Assembly (NCBI GenBank): GCA_944389915.1
Contig: CALXOC010000112.1
Coordinates: forward strand, 1 to 35,898
From: an uncultured Opitutales bacterium
Lineage (GTDB): Bacteria; Verrucomicrobiota; Verrucomicrobiia; Opitutales; Intestinicryptomonadaceae
Reading direction: 5' to 3'
DNA: 35,898 nucleotides
Each line of letters opens with the position of its first letter. Within the stretch, counting starts at the first letter, position 1. Below the pieces are notes generated by a model. It made no database searches, had not been told where the DNA came from, and saw only the letters and a list, made by a program, of their open reading frames with translations. Made by a program: the position numbers and the translations under genes. Shown here in pieces: positions 1-8,438 of this stretch.

Positions 1-668
1 GCTTGTTTAAGGGGCTTGAATTTGACGATATGGAATACCAGATAAGGAATTGGTTTTCGTTTATCTGGACGTCGGGAGACCACATAGTTGAGCAGCATGT
101 GCACAACATAGACGTGATAATGTGGGCATTGGGAGACAACCGCATGCCCGTTGATGTGCGCGGTTTTGGCGGCAGGAGCACTGATTTGCCTACGCCCATG
201 TACGGGGACCGCTTCAGCCATTTTGCGATAGATTACGACATGGGCGAAGGGCTTCGCTTGGCCAGCTACTGCCAACAGGACCCAAAAACATCTTCCAATT
301 ATAATGAGCGCCTTGTAGGCACAAAGGGAATAATGGAAACTACGCTTGCCGCGAATTCTTGTAAGATTCTCGATTTGCGGGGAAATCCAATATATATAGC
401 GAATGCGAAAATTCCCCATTGCCTTGAGACCGAACACAAGTTTTTGCTTGATTCCGTGCGCAATGGGACTCGGGTGAATACTTTAAAAACATTGGTAAAT
501 TCCACACTTGTGGCGATAGCCGGAAGAATGAGCGCCTTTACTGGCCAGAAGTTCAAATACGGCTGGGTATTGGCGAAGTCAAAAGAGGATTTGGCTCCGA
601 AGGAATGGAAGTTCGGCAAGAAGGCTATTGCGGGAGTGCCGGTTCCGGGCAAGACAAAACTCGTGTAA
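1..668 (+). CDS. Gfo/Idh/MocA family oxidoreductase, C-terminal part
   Basis: This is the C-terminal ~220 residues of an NAD(P)-dependent oxidoreductase acting on a sugar or cyclitol. The gene enters from the left edge; codons are in phase from base 3, and the TTG there is not a real start. The Rossmann NAD-binding half lies outside the window. The segment SGDHIVEQHVHNIDVIMWALG is characteristic of the family's C-terminal α/β domain, where the His/Asp pair usually contributes to the active site. Later motifs (GTKGIMETT and a closing GKKAIAGVPVPGKTKLV tail) fit secreted or Tat-exported PVC-group members, but the N-terminus is needed to test export. The substrate cannot be read from this fragment. 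A terminator follows 16 bases after the stop, so metK is a separate unit. Confidence 0.85.
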   Translation, partial: LFKGLEFDDMEYQIRNWFSFIWTSGDHIVEQHVHNIDVIMWALGDNRMPVDVRGFGGRSTDLPTPMYGDRFSHFAIDYDMGEGLRLASYCQQDPKTSSNYNERLVGTKGIMETTLAANSCKILDLRGNPIYIANAKIPHCLETEHKFLLDSVRNGTRVNTLKTLVNSTLVAIAGRMSAFTGQKFKYGWVLAKSKEDLAPKEWKFGKKAIAGVPVPGKTKLV

Positions 669-684
669 CTTTTGCTTTTTATTT

Positions 685-719
685 CGCGTGCCGCGCCTAT
701 GGCGGCGCGCGTTTTGTTT
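685..719 (+). terminator. Rho-independent terminator after the oxidoreductase
   Basis: A 10-bp stem (685-694 with 702-711, one G-T pair) closes a 7-base loop and is followed by TTTTGTTT. It separates the oxidoreductase gene from metK. Confidence 0.75.
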
Positions 720-753
720 GCGGCCGACTTTTCGGCGCGCGCTTTGTTTTTAC

Positions 754-781
754 TTGATAAACAAAAAGCATGGAGTAAATT
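754..781 (+). promoter_or_regulatory. Predicted σ70-type promoter of metK
   Basis: TTGATA at 754-759, a 16-base spacer and TAAATT at 776-781. Transcription would begin at about 788, only 2-4 bases before the metK ATG at 791. No Shine-Dalgarno sequence lies between, so a nearly leaderless mRNA is predicted. No SAM riboswitch fits in this 122-base gap, which is largely taken up by the preceding terminator. Confidence 0.5.
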
Positions 782-790
782 TTACCGTTT

Positions 791-1963
791 ATGATTACAG
801 ATTATGTATTTTCTTCAGAATCCGTCGGCGAAGGGCATCCCGATAAGGTTGCCGACTACATATCCGACAGCATTCTCGATGCCTGCCTTGAGCAGGACAA
901 GTATAGCCGCGTGGCATGTGAGACGCTTGTGAAGAGCAACTGCGTTGTAATTGCCGGAGAAATAACGACCAAAGCCAAGTTTGATTACGAGAAGGTCGTG
1001 CGCAAGGCGATAGCCGAAATAGGCTATGTTAACGACGACGATGTCTTCCATGCCGACAAAGTATTTATTTCAAATCTAATAACAAGCCAGTCTCCCGATA
1101 TAGCGCAGGGAGTTGACGCGCGCAAAGCCAAGGGAAAGAAGACTGCGGAGCAGGGCGCGGGAGACCAGGGCATTATGTTCGGATACGCCACAAACGAGAC
1201 GCCGGAGTATATGCCCGCCCCTATAATGTATGCGCACAGAATCCTTACGGAGCTTGCTCGCCAGCGCAAGAGCGGCAAGGGGCCTAAGTGGCTCAGGCCC
1301 GACTGCAAGAGCCAGGTTGCGGTGTCTTATAAAGACGGAAAAGTTTCTGGAATAGAGAGCGTGGTTGTTTCAACCCAGCATGCGGCCAATATTAGCCACG
1401 CGGAAATAGAAAAATACATAATTGATAAGGTCGTAAAAAAGGTTCTGCCAAAGAAATTGCTGTCAAAAAAGACGCAATTTTTAGTCAATCCCACGGGAAA
1501 TTTTGTCGTTGGAGGGCCCCAGGGCGATTCCGGACTCACCGGGAGAAAAATCATAGTGGACAGCTACGGCGGAATGGGCCGCCACGGTGGCGGTGCTTTC
1601 AGCGGAAAGGATCAGTCGAAGGTCGACCGCTCTGCGGCTTATATGTGCAGATGGGTTGCAAAGAATATCGTAGCCGCAAAACTCGCCGACAAGTGCGAGA
1701 TACAGATATCCTATGCAATAGGTTATCCCCAGCCTTTGAGCATAGCAATAGACACGTTCGGAAGCGGCAAGATACCGGAGGCCGAAATAGAGAAGGCGGT
1801 GAGAAAGGTATTCAGTTTCAAGCCGGCGGACATTATATCCGAGCTTGACTTGCTCCGTCCCATTTACAGAAAGACAACCCATTATGGGCATTTTACCAAG
1901 AAGGATCTTCCCTGGGAGGACGTGTCTAAGGCGGGCGAACTAAGAAAGGCCGCGGGCTTGTAA
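791..1963 (+). CDS. metK: S-adenosylmethionine synthetase
   Basis: Makes S-adenosylmethionine from methionine and ATP in the cytoplasm, releasing phosphate and pyrophosphate. The 390-residue length is normal. All family signatures are present: [18 protein letters not shown] near residue 13 (ATP/metal site), [15 protein letters not shown] near residue 117 (methionine loop), and the glycine-rich [15 protein letters not shown] loop near residue 257. The ATG follows a predicted promoter by about 10 bases with no Shine-Dalgarno sequence. The gene lies 70 bases upstream of ahcY in the same direction, so synthesis of SAM and removal of the SAH product of methylation are probably co-transcribed. Isoleucine is coded mostly by ATA (hand count 19 ATA, 9 ATT, 3 ATC), a bias seen across the window. 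Confidence 0.97.
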   Translation: MITDYVFSSESVGEGHPDKVADYISDSILDACLEQDKYSRVACETLVKSNCVVIAGEITTKAKFDYEKVVRKAIAEIGYVNDDDVFHADKVFISNLITSQSPDIAQGVDARKAKGKKTAEQGAGDQGIMFGYATNETPEYMPAPIMYAHRILTELARQRKSGKGPKWLRPDCKSQVAVSYKDGKVSGIESVVVSTQHAANISHAEIEKYIIDKVVKKVLPKKLLSKKTQFLVNPTGNFVVGGPQGDSGLTGRKIIVDSYGGMGRHGGGAFSGKDQSKVDRSAAYMCRWVAKNIVAAKLADKCEIQISYAIGYPQPLSIAIDTFGSGKIPEAEIEKAVRKVFSFKPADIISELDLLRPIYRKTTHYGHFTKKDLPWEDVSKAGELRKAAGL

Positions 1964-2033
1964 GTTTGTTTTTTAATAAATACGGCACAGGGGGCGCGCC
2001 CAAACAACGCGCCTTCGTCCGTTTAAAGTAGAT

Positions 2034-3446
2034 ATGGCAAAAGCGAAAGAGTATAAAATAGCGGACATCGGCCTCGCCGACTGGGGCAGAAAAGAAATAG
2101 ACATAGCCGAATGCGAGATGCCCGGCTTGATGGCGATACGCAAGAAATATGCGCCTAAGAAGCCCCTTAAAGGCGTTAGGGTGAGCGGTTCCCTGCACAT
2201 GACCATACAGACGGCGGTTCTCATAGAGACCTTAAAGGCTCTTGGAGCCGACGTGCGGTGGGCAAGTTGCAACATTTTTTCCACGCAAGACCACGCCGCG
2301 GCCGCAATAGCGAAAGCGGGGGTTCCCGTATTTGCATGGAAAGGGGAGAGCCTTGAGGATTATTGGGAATGCACATATAGGGCGCTTACTTGGCCAAATG
2401 GGAAGGGTCCGCAACTGGTGGTTGACGACGGCGGAGACGCGACGTTGCTTATCCATAAAGGATACGAACTTGAGAACGGAGACAAATGGGTTGACAGCGA
2501 GTCGAGTTCCCGCGAGGAGGGCGTAATAAAACGCCTTCTTAAGAAAATATACAAATCCGACAAGACTCATTGGCACAGGGTGGTTTCCGAATTGAAGGGA
2601 GTTTCCGAAGAAACCACAACGGGCGTGCACCGCCTATATCAAATGATGGCCGATAAGCGTCTGCTTATTCCCGCCATAAATGTCAACGATTCCGTAACAA
2701 AGAGCAAGTTTGACAATATATACGGCTGCAGGGAGTCCCTTGTTGACGGAATAAAGCGGGCTACCGATGTTATGGTAGCGGGCAAAATAGCCCTCGTATG
2801 CGGATATGGAGACGTGGGCAAGGGTTGCGTGCAGGCTCTGAAGGGATTGGGCGCAACCATACTTGTTTCGGAAATAGACCCAATATGCGCGCTTCAGGCT
2901 GCAATGGAGGGATACAGGGTTGTAAGGGTTGAGGACGCTTTGCCCTATGCCGACATATATGTTACAACTACTGGGAATTGCGATGTCATAACGATAGAGC
3001 ACATGAAGAAGATGAAGGATCAGGCCATACTTTGCAACATAGGCCATTTCGACAGCGAAATACAGGTTGCAAAACTTCAGGCTTATCCGAAAATTAAGCG
3101 CACAAACATAAAGCCGCAGGTTGACAAGTACACTTTCCCGAATGGAAATTCATTGTTCCTGCTTGCGGAGGGGCGCTTGGTAAATCTCGGTTGCGCAACC
3201 GGGCATCCTTCGTTTGTGATGAGCAATTCGTTCGCAAACCAAACTCTCGCCCAAATGGATTTATGGGAGAATAGGGACAAGTACGAAAACAAGGTTTATG
3301 TATTGCCAAAGAAACTCGACGAAGAAGTTGCGCGCCTGCACTTGGAGCGTCTCGGAGCAAAGCTGACAAAGCTTACAAAGAAACAGGCTGACTACATAGG
3401 CGTAAAACAGGAGGGCCCGTTCAAATCGGACATGTACCGCTATTGA
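2034..3446 (+). CDS. ahcY: Adenosylhomocysteinase (SAH hydrolase)
   Basis: NAD-dependent enzyme that reversibly splits S-adenosylhomocysteine into homocysteine and adenosine, relieving product inhibition of methyltransferases. At 470 residues it is the longer bacterial form with an insert in the catalytic domain. Visible signatures: the conserved [16 protein letters not shown] near residue 50, the Rossmann glycine motif [16 protein letters not shown] near residue 256, the segment [18 protein letters not shown] near residue 385, and a C-terminal FKSDMYRY tail corresponding to the usual FKPDHYRY, whose Lys and Tyr reach the NAD site of the neighbouring subunit. The ATG has no convincing Shine-Dalgarno sequence. 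It is downstream of metK and probably in the same transcript. I see no SAH-riboswitch-like structure in the 70-base gap. Confidence 0.97.
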   Translation: MAKAKEYKIADIGLADWGRKEIDIAECEMPGLMAIRKKYAPKKPLKGVRVSGSLHMTIQTAVLIETLKALGADVRWASCNIFSTQDHAAAAIAKAGVPVFAWKGESLEDYWECTYRALTWPNGKGPQLVVDDGGDATLLIHKGYELENGDKWVDSESSSREEGVIKRLLKKIYKSDKTHWHRVVSELKGVSEETTTGVHRLYQMMADKRLLIPAINVNDSVTKSKFDNIYGCRESLVDGIKRATDVMVAGKIALVCGYGDVGKGCVQALKGLGATILVSEIDPICALQAAMEGYRVVRVEDALPYADIYVTTTGNCDVITIEHMKKMKDQAILCNIGHFDSEIQVAKLQAYPKIKRTNIKPQVDKYTFPNGNSLFLLAEGRLVNLGCATGHPSFVMSNSFANQTLAQMDLWENRDKYENKVYVLPKKLDEEVARLHLERLGAKLTKLTKKQADYIGVKQEGPFKSDMYRY

Positions 3447-3464
3447 GGCCTTGCAGAATTGTTT

Positions 3465-3486
3465 TTTGCAAGAAAATTCTTGCAAA
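3465..3486. repeat. Inverted repeat after ahcY
   Basis: A 9-bp perfect inverted repeat (TTTGCAAGA with TCTTGCAAA, 4-base centre) lies 19 bases after the ahcY stop. It lacks a following T-run, so it is a weak terminator candidate or an operator. Its right arm includes TTGCAA (3480-3485), which with TATTTC (3502-3507) could be the promoter of the next gene. Confidence 0.4.
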
Positions 3487-3529
3487 GTGTTTGTGGGCCT
3501 ATATTTCCCATTTTCATACGGAATTTATC

Positions 3530-4441
3530 ATGAAGAAAATCTCAGTTATATTATCGACATTTGCCGTATCGGCGGCGCTGTCGGCCCAGACTGCAGTGAC
3601 GAACAGCGGTGTTGTCGTCAGCGATTTGCCTCCGTCAATAAATCCAACCGTGTCCACTCTTGGCGGCGGAGCTATTGAATACAGAGACTATACCCCGGAG
3701 TTGTCTGTGGAGCTATTGAGCGTATCGGCGGCCGTGGGCTTTGAGTCAGAATATGTGTTCAGGGGCGAAAGGCGCTCCAGCAGCGCGATTCAGCCCAAAG
3801 TTGAACTGGCTTATCCTCTCTACGGGCTCGATTTCTATGTAGGGGCGTGGTCTTCGTCTCCGGTTAAGGGCGACAACGCTTCTAACCTAATGGAGGTAGA
3901 TTTGTACGGCGGCGTAAATTATTATGTGGGGCCTCTCCGTTTGGACTTGGGCTACATATTTTATTGGTATCCTTCGGACGATCTCCGGCCGGGACAGCGC
4001 ACGCGCGATATGGAAGTTTACATAGGAGCGTCCTTTGATACCGCTTCATACCTCTGGGAGGTCAATCTGAATCCGAGCGTATATTACTACTACAACTGGA
4101 TTTTGCAGCAGCATGTAGTGGAGGTGTCCATAGGCTACAATGTGCCAATTGGATACTGGCTTTGGAATTATCCCCGCTTAACCTTGCCCATCAATATTTA
4201 CGGGGGATATCTCACGGCCGGGCAGAAACTTGGAGATGTAGCCCAAAAGGACTCCGCCACATATTGGTATTACGGTGCGAGCGCCGATATAGCTTTGGCC
4301 ATAACCGAGTATTGCACGATAAGCGCCGGCGTGCGCTATTCGTACCGCAGCGGCGGAAACGAAGGGGAAGCTGGCAATACCACCCTCCTCGGGCGCGAGA
4401 ACAACTTCTGGTTCGGAGGGAAAGTCGACTTCGGCTTTTAA
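3530..4441 (+). CDS. Outer-membrane β-barrel protein, TorF-type putative porin
   Basis: A 303-residue exported protein. The ATG at 3530 is chosen because it directly begins a classical signal peptide (MKKISVILSTFAVSAALSAQ, probable cleavage after ALSA); the longer frame from 3443 adds an unlikely extension. The mature part has alternating, aromatic-rich β-strand patterns throughout, the segment GFESEYVFRG typical of TorF-like putative porins, and ends in VDFGF, with the terminal Phe expected for BAM-dependent outer-membrane insertion. It is probably a small pore or structural barrel; the solute is unknown. It follows ahcY by 83 bases and ends at a strong terminator. There is no sign of a functional link to SAM metabolism beyond position. 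Confidence 0.75.
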   Translation: MKKISVILSTFAVSAALSAQTAVTNSGVVVSDLPPSINPTVSTLGGGAIEYRDYTPELSVELLSVSAAVGFESEYVFRGERRSSSAIQPKVELAYPLYGLDFYVGAWSSSPVKGDNASNLMEVDLYGGVNYYVGPLRLDLGYIFYWYPSDDLRPGQRTRDMEVYIGASFDTASYLWEVNLNPSVYYYYNWILQQHVVEVSIGYNVPIGYWLWNYPRLTLPINIYGGYLTAGQKLGDVAQKDSATYWYYGASADIALAITEYCTISAGVRYSYRSGGNEGEAGNTTLLGRENNFWFGGKVDFGF

Positions 4442-4461
4442 ATTATTTTGCATTTAGTTAA

Positions 4462-4497
4462 AAGCCCTTTCCGCTTAAATGCGAAAGGGCTTTTTTT
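4462..4497 (+). terminator. Strong rho-independent terminator
   Basis: A 10-bp stem AAGCCCTTTC (4462-4471) with GAAAGGGCTT (4483-4492), an 11-base loop and a run of T to 4497. It ends the outer-membrane protein transcript. Confidence 0.9.
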
Positions 4498-4597
4498 GTG
4501 CAATGCCCCGAAAATATTTTCGGCGCTATGCCTGCTGGAATTGCGCGCAAAGCCGCAAACATGCTACGCTTGCCGAAAATGTTGCATTTCTTAAAAA

Positions 4598-6172
4598 TTA
4601 TCTTCCGGCGGGCGGGGCGCTTTTTTTGAATGATTTGGGCGTTATATTAAGTTTTGATATTTTGTAGTTTAATATTCTCCTCGTAACGGAGAGCTGGCGC
4701 GCAGCAGCAGCAGCGTTTCCACCGTTAGCCGCAAGCACCTCAACTATTATCTCGCGCTCAAATTCTGACACGAGTTTTTCAAAGTCTATGTTTTCGTTTG
4801 ATTTGAGTTTTGAGGTGTTTGTCGATTGCGGAGTTTGCAGGCTCGGAGGGAGGTCCGATTCCGTTATATTTTGTCCGGCGGATATTATAACCGCGCGCTC
4901 AATACAATTCTCAAGTTCGCGGACGTTGCTCGGCCAGTGATAGGCGCATAGCATGCTCATGGCGGCGGAACTTATGGAGTTTATTTTCTTTTCGCGCAAT
5001 CTGGCGTGCTTTTGCAAAAAGAATTTGGCAAGAGCAGGGATGTCGCGCCGGCGCTCGCGCAATGGGGGAATGAAAATTGTGAAAACCGACAACTGGTAAT
5101 AGAAATCCGGCCTTATTATGCCGTCGCGCATGCGCGTCTCGAGATCTCCGGACGTGGAGGCTATAATCCTCGCGCTGGAATGGAAATCTTTTTGAGAACC
5201 CGATTTTTTATAGCTTCCGGAGCTCATGTATTTCAGGAGCTTTACTTGCAGAGGCTGGCCTATCAAGCCCATTGAATCCAGATAGACTATGCCGCCGTCG
5301 GCCTTCTCGAGAAGCCCTTGTTTCGAGGGATAAGTTCCGAACAGCTCTGCGTCTATAAGCGAGTCCCTCATTGTGGAGCAGTCGAGAGTTTCTATGGGCT
5401 TGTTTCGCCACTGCTGAGAGTTCGCAATTGCGCGCATGGCGAAGTCTTTGCCCGTACCGACTTCCCCGCGTATTAGTATATGAGCGTCGCATTTGGCGGC
5501 TTTTGCTATGAGTTCGTAGGCTTTCAGCATGGAGGCGCAGTTGCCAATGGCGTTTTTGGGGCGCAGTTCCATGTCTATCTTAGTTCGCAGTTCTCGGTTT
5601 TCGGCGTGGAGCTTTTCGTTTTCTGCCATCTCCAAAAAAAGTACCGATACGGCGTCGGCAATGATGTTGGCTATTGTCTCCAAGAGCCTGAGATCGCGGC
5701 GCAATATGTATTTTGTGGGCCTGGTTCTGTCTATGCTTAAGGTCCCTATAACATTGCCCCTGCTTTTTATCGGTACGCACAGGAAAGCCGTCTTTCCCCT
5801 CATTGTGCGGCTTCCGGTTCTGTTTAGAAAATCCGGGCTTTTTGATATGTCGGGTATCACGCGCGACACTCCGCGTTCGGCAACGCTGCCGGTTACGCCT
5901 TCTCCCATTCTGTAAACCCCGCGTTTTCGCTCCTCCTCGCTCAGTCCGTGGGAGGCCCTTATCACCAGAAAATCTCCGTTTCTAAGCGTTACGGTCCCGC
6001 GCGTTAGATTAAGCTGCTTGTGCAGAATGTCCAATACCTCCTTGAGCAGTATGGATACGTCTTTCATTCGCACAACAACCTTGCTGATGTCGTGGAGCAC
6101 CGACACAACGAGGCTGTACTTTTTCTTTTTGCGCGCCGGTTTGACTTTGGAATTGGAATCCATATTTGCCAA
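4598..6172 (-). CDS. GAF-AAA+-Fis regulator, degenerate σ54-activator homologue
   Basis: A 524-residue regulator with NifA/NtrC-like architecture: basic N-terminus, GAF sensor domain (about 25-180), helical linker, AAA+ domain (about 205-435) and C-terminal Fis-type helix-turn-helix (about 465-510). Walker A is GEVGTGKD (236-243). Several σ54-activation features are missing. After ELFG (276-279) the chain goes straight through TYPSKQGLLEKADGG, with no GAFTGA loop, the σ54-contacting element. Walker B reads YLDSMG, with Ser300 in place of the catalytic Glu. The second arginine finger is Gln360 (RPDFYYQL), while the first, Arg354, remains. The sensor-II-like PSNVRELEN (414-422) is intact. The frame is continuous, so this is not a simple frameshift. 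It probably binds DNA and a GAF ligand but is unlikely to remodel σ54 holoenzyme; a TyrR-like role with σ70 is possible. It stands alone, divergent from the HAD gene. Confidence 0.85.
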   Translation of the reverse strand: MANMDSNSKVKPARKKKKYSLVVSVLHDISKVVVRMKDVSILLKEVLDILHKQLNLTRGTVTLRNGDFLVIRASHGLSEEERKRGVYRMGEGVTGSVAERGVSRVIPDISKSPDFLNRTGSRTMRGKTAFLCVPIKSRGNVIGTLSIDRTRPTKYILRRDLRLLETIANIIADAVSVLFLEMAENEKLHAENRELRTKIDMELRPKNAIGNCASMLKAYELIAKAAKCDAHILIRGEVGTGKDFAMRAIANSQQWRNKPIETLDCSTMRDSLIDAELFGTYPSKQGLLEKADGGIVYLDSMGLIGQPLQVKLLKYMSSGSYKKSGSQKDFHSSARIIASTSGDLETRMRDGIIRPDFYYQLSVFTIFIPPLRERRRDIPALAKFFLQKHARLREKKINSISSAAMSMLCAYHWPSNVRELENCIERAVIISAGQNITESDLPPSLQTPQSTNTSKLKSNENIDFEKLVSEFEREIIVEVLAANGGNAAAAARQLSVTRRILNYKISKLNITPKSFKKSAPPAGR

Positions 6173-6233
6173 GATAAAAAAGCGAAATAAGTAAAACTTG
6201 CAAACAAAGAAATACTGTGCTTGTGTGTTTCAA

Positions 6234-7265
6234 ATGAGCGAGAGCGAAGAAGTTGCCCTGAGGGAAAGCCATATAATAGCGTGTATTTGGGATTTTGATA
6301 AAACCCTTATAAAGGGTTATATGCAAACTCCGCTGTTCAGGGAATACGGAGTCGACGAAAAATTATTTTGGCGCGAAGTTAACATGCTGCCAAAATTGTA
6401 TGCCGAACGGGGCGTGAGGGTGTCTCCCGATACCGTATATTTAAACCATTTGCTCAGCTATGTGAGGTCTGGGGCAATGGCGGGTCTAAGCAACGCGAAA
6501 CTTCGGGAGCTCGGCGGCAAGCTTGAATTTTGCGACGGCTTGCCGCAATTCTTTGAGGAATTGCGCGCCACGGCAGAGTCCGCCTATTGTGCTGGGAAGG
6601 CGGACATACGCCTTGAGCACTATGTCATAAGCACGGGATTGGCCGAAATGATAAGGGGATCCGAGATAGCCAAGCATGTTGACGGCGTATTTGGCTGCGA
6701 ATTTATAGAGGAGCCCCTGCCTCCCTATTTTTCAACCCAACCGGAGTTCGATTTGCGCTCGCTGTCGACGCAGATAAGCCAGATAGGCGTGATGGTTGAC
6801 AACACCATAAAAACAAGGTTCATTTTTGAAATAAACAAGGGAGCGAATAAAAATCCCGCCATAGACGTAAACGCGCGAATGTCACCGTCGGACAGGCGCA
6901 TACCCATACGCAATATGATATACATAGCCGACGGGCCGAGCGACGTCCCGGTGTTTTCGGTTGTCCGCAAGGGAGGCGGAAAAGCCTTCGCCGTCTATAC
7001 GCCCGGTGTGGAGGCAGAATTCGCCCAAAACGACATGCTGTTGGAGGACGGGAGAATAGACTCGTACGGCCCGAATGTTTACACACCGGAAAGCTCAAGC
7101 TCTCAATGGCTGAAAATGCATGTGAGGAAGATTTGCGACCGCATAATGCGGGACATTGACACGGCTCTCGAAACCAGGCTTGGCAAGCCGCCGTCGCACT
7201 TGCACAATCCCGCAACCGACGATTTCCCGTCGGAGGAGTATCCGCGGGAATTGGATTTGTTTTAG
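6234..7265 (+). CDS. HAD-superfamily hydrolase
   Basis: Predicted cytoplasmic phosphohydrolase of 343 residues. HAD motif I is WDFDKTL, with nucleophile Asp20 and general acid/base Asp22. Motif II is the ISTGL segment and motif IV is DGPSDVPVF, supplying the Mg-binding aspartates. The large cap between motifs I and II is helical and could set substrate choice, which I cannot name. The ATG at 6234 is preferred over the in-frame ATG at 6198 because it lies just before the conserved domain. A TTGCAA sits 36 bases upstream, but the matching -10 is poor. It is transcribed away from the regulator at 4598-6172 across about 60 bases and is therefore a candidate target of it. It converges on the SBF-like transporter gene. 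Confidence 0.75.
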   Translation: MSESEEVALRESHIIACIWDFDKTLIKGYMQTPLFREYGVDEKLFWREVNMLPKLYAERGVRVSPDTVYLNHLLSYVRSGAMAGLSNAKLRELGGKLEFCDGLPQFFEELRATAESAYCAGKADIRLEHYVISTGLAEMIRGSEIAKHVDGVFGCEFIEEPLPPYFSTQPEFDLRSLSTQISQIGVMVDNTIKTRFIFEINKGANKNPAIDVNARMSPSDRRIPIRNMIYIADGPSDVPVFSVVRKGGGKAFAVYTPGVEAEFAQNDMLLEDGRIDSYGPNVYTPESSSSQWLKMHVRKICDRIMRDIDTALETRLGKPPSHLHNPATDDFPSEEYPRELDLF

Positions 7266-7294
7266 TCTGGGGCGGGAGCCGCAAAGATTCTGCG

Positions 7295-8281
7295 CTATTG
7301 CTCTTCTCCCCATTTTCTGGCTATCGCCGACACTATGACAAGCTGCATGGCATGGTAAATCATGGTTGGCAAGAGAACTATGCCGATTATGGCGGGATTT
7401 GAAAATAAAACTTTGCTCATTACGGACCCGTGCGCCAGAGATTTTTTCGATCCGCAAAATATTGCCGTTATTGTGTCTTCGCGGTTGAAAGACAAAACTT
7501 TGCATATTCCCCAAAGAGTGAAAAATACAAAGAAAAACAATGCGACCATTGATGCCGTTAGCAGCGCCAGTTCCGATATGCTGAAGCCGCTGAACATTTT
7601 TTTCATGAAGGAGTCGCAAAAAGACGTGTAAACAATCAGCACTATTACGCTTTGGTCGAACATTCTAAACATTTTTTTGTGGCGGTTCGCCCAGGCCCCG
7701 AATTTCGGATTTAAGGCCATGCCTAATATGACAGGCAGCAGAACTTGCAGTATAAGCTTAATTATGACGTCGGCCAAGCCGTGCATGCCGTCGACATTAT
7801 CCAAAACTACCGCCATTAACAGCGGCGTCATAAATACGCCCAGCAAACTCGATATGCTTGCGTTGAATATGGCGGCGGGCATGTTTCCCCTGGCTATTGA
7901 AACCATCACTACCGACGACGACACGGTCGACGGCAGCGTTGCAAGAAAATAAGAGCCTATCCATAGGTAGTAATGTGGAGCGTCGGGATTGAAGCCGCCG
8001 GATATTTCGGCAATGCAAAATACCACAATGGGAAATAGCGCGAAAGTAGACATGTGCACAAGCGCATGCAATCGCATATTCACAAGCCCCGCTTTGAGAT
8101 TTTCACGCTCAAGGCGCAATCCGTAAAAAAAGAATATGAACCCCACGCCCCATGTGGCTATATCTCCAAGAGAGACGGGGTCCCTGTCCATTCCTATTTC
8201 AGGGTCGAGCCACGCCAATAGAATTGATACGAAAAGACAGATTATAAAAGGATCCAGTCCTATTTTCTTTAGAAAATTCAT
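7295..8281 (-). CDS. SBF-like (bile acid:sodium symporter superfamily) transporter
   Basis: A 328-residue inner-membrane protein with about ten hydrophobic segments, of the SBF-like/YfeH family, distantly related to the Na+/bile acid symporters. Typical features are the FFYGLRLERENLKAG segment in the first third, ATLPSTVSSSVVMVSIARGN in the middle (unwound crossover helix region) and FCGSKKSLAHG near the C-terminus. Members probably move organic anions with Na+, but the substrate is not predictable from sequence. An AAGGA about 9-13 bases before the ATG is a good ribosome-binding site. It lies downstream of the fumarase gene on the same strand, but a hairpin (8406-8429) separates them, so it is probably its own unit. 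Confidence 0.85.
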   Translation of the reverse strand: MNFLKKIGLDPFIICLFVSILLAWLDPEIGMDRDPVSLGDIATWGVGFIFFFYGLRLERENLKAGLVNMRLHALVHMSTFALFPIVVFCIAEISGGFNPDAPHYYLWIGSYFLATLPSTVSSSVVMVSIARGNMPAAIFNASISSLLGVFMTPLLMAVVLDNVDGMHGLADVIIKLILQVLLPVILGMALNPKFGAWANRHKKMFRMFDQSVIVLIVYTSFCDSFMKKMFSGFSISELALLTASMVALFFFVFFTLWGICKVLSFNREDTITAIFCGSKKSLAHGSVMSKVLFSNPAIIGIVLLPTMIYHAMQLVIVSAIARKWGEEQ

Positions 8282-8405
8282 TGTGCAAGCAATCCTTGCG
8301 GCCTAAATAGTGCGCAATTTTTTAGTATAAAACAAAAATTTATTCCAAACTTTGCTTTTTATATGCTCGGGCGTGGAATCTTTCGGCCTTGTTTTATAAT
8401 TGCAA

Positions 8406-8429
8406 GCTCCGGCCTTGCGGGGCCGGAGC
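8406..8429 (-). terminator. Hairpin terminator after fumarase
   Basis: A perfect 9-bp GC-rich stem (GCTCCGGCC with GGCCGGAGC) and 6-base loop, 9 bases after the fumarase stop. The following sequence on the minus strand is AT-rich (TTGCAATTATAAAA) rather than a pure T-run, so termination may be partial. Confidence 0.6.
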
Positions 8430-8438
8430 GTTGGAATT

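Noticed and set aside
669..790. Possible SAM riboswitch before metK
   Set aside because: The gap is mostly the terminator of the preceding gene, and the predicted transcript start is within a few bases of the ATG; no aptamer-like folds are visible.
1481..1891. Long antisense open frames opposite metK, uvrA, the ABC exporter and others
   Set aside because: They lie wholly over confidently assigned genes, have no family similarity and reflect codon bias of the true strand.
1964..2033. Possible SAH riboswitch before ahcY
   Set aside because: The 70-base gap has a GC-rich patch but lacks the conserved aptamer core and is too short for it.
4880..5700. Missing GAFTGA loop as a frameshift artefact
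   Set aside because: The frame is open and similar to the family directly before and after the gap, ELFG through Walker B, so an in-frame loss is more likely than an error.
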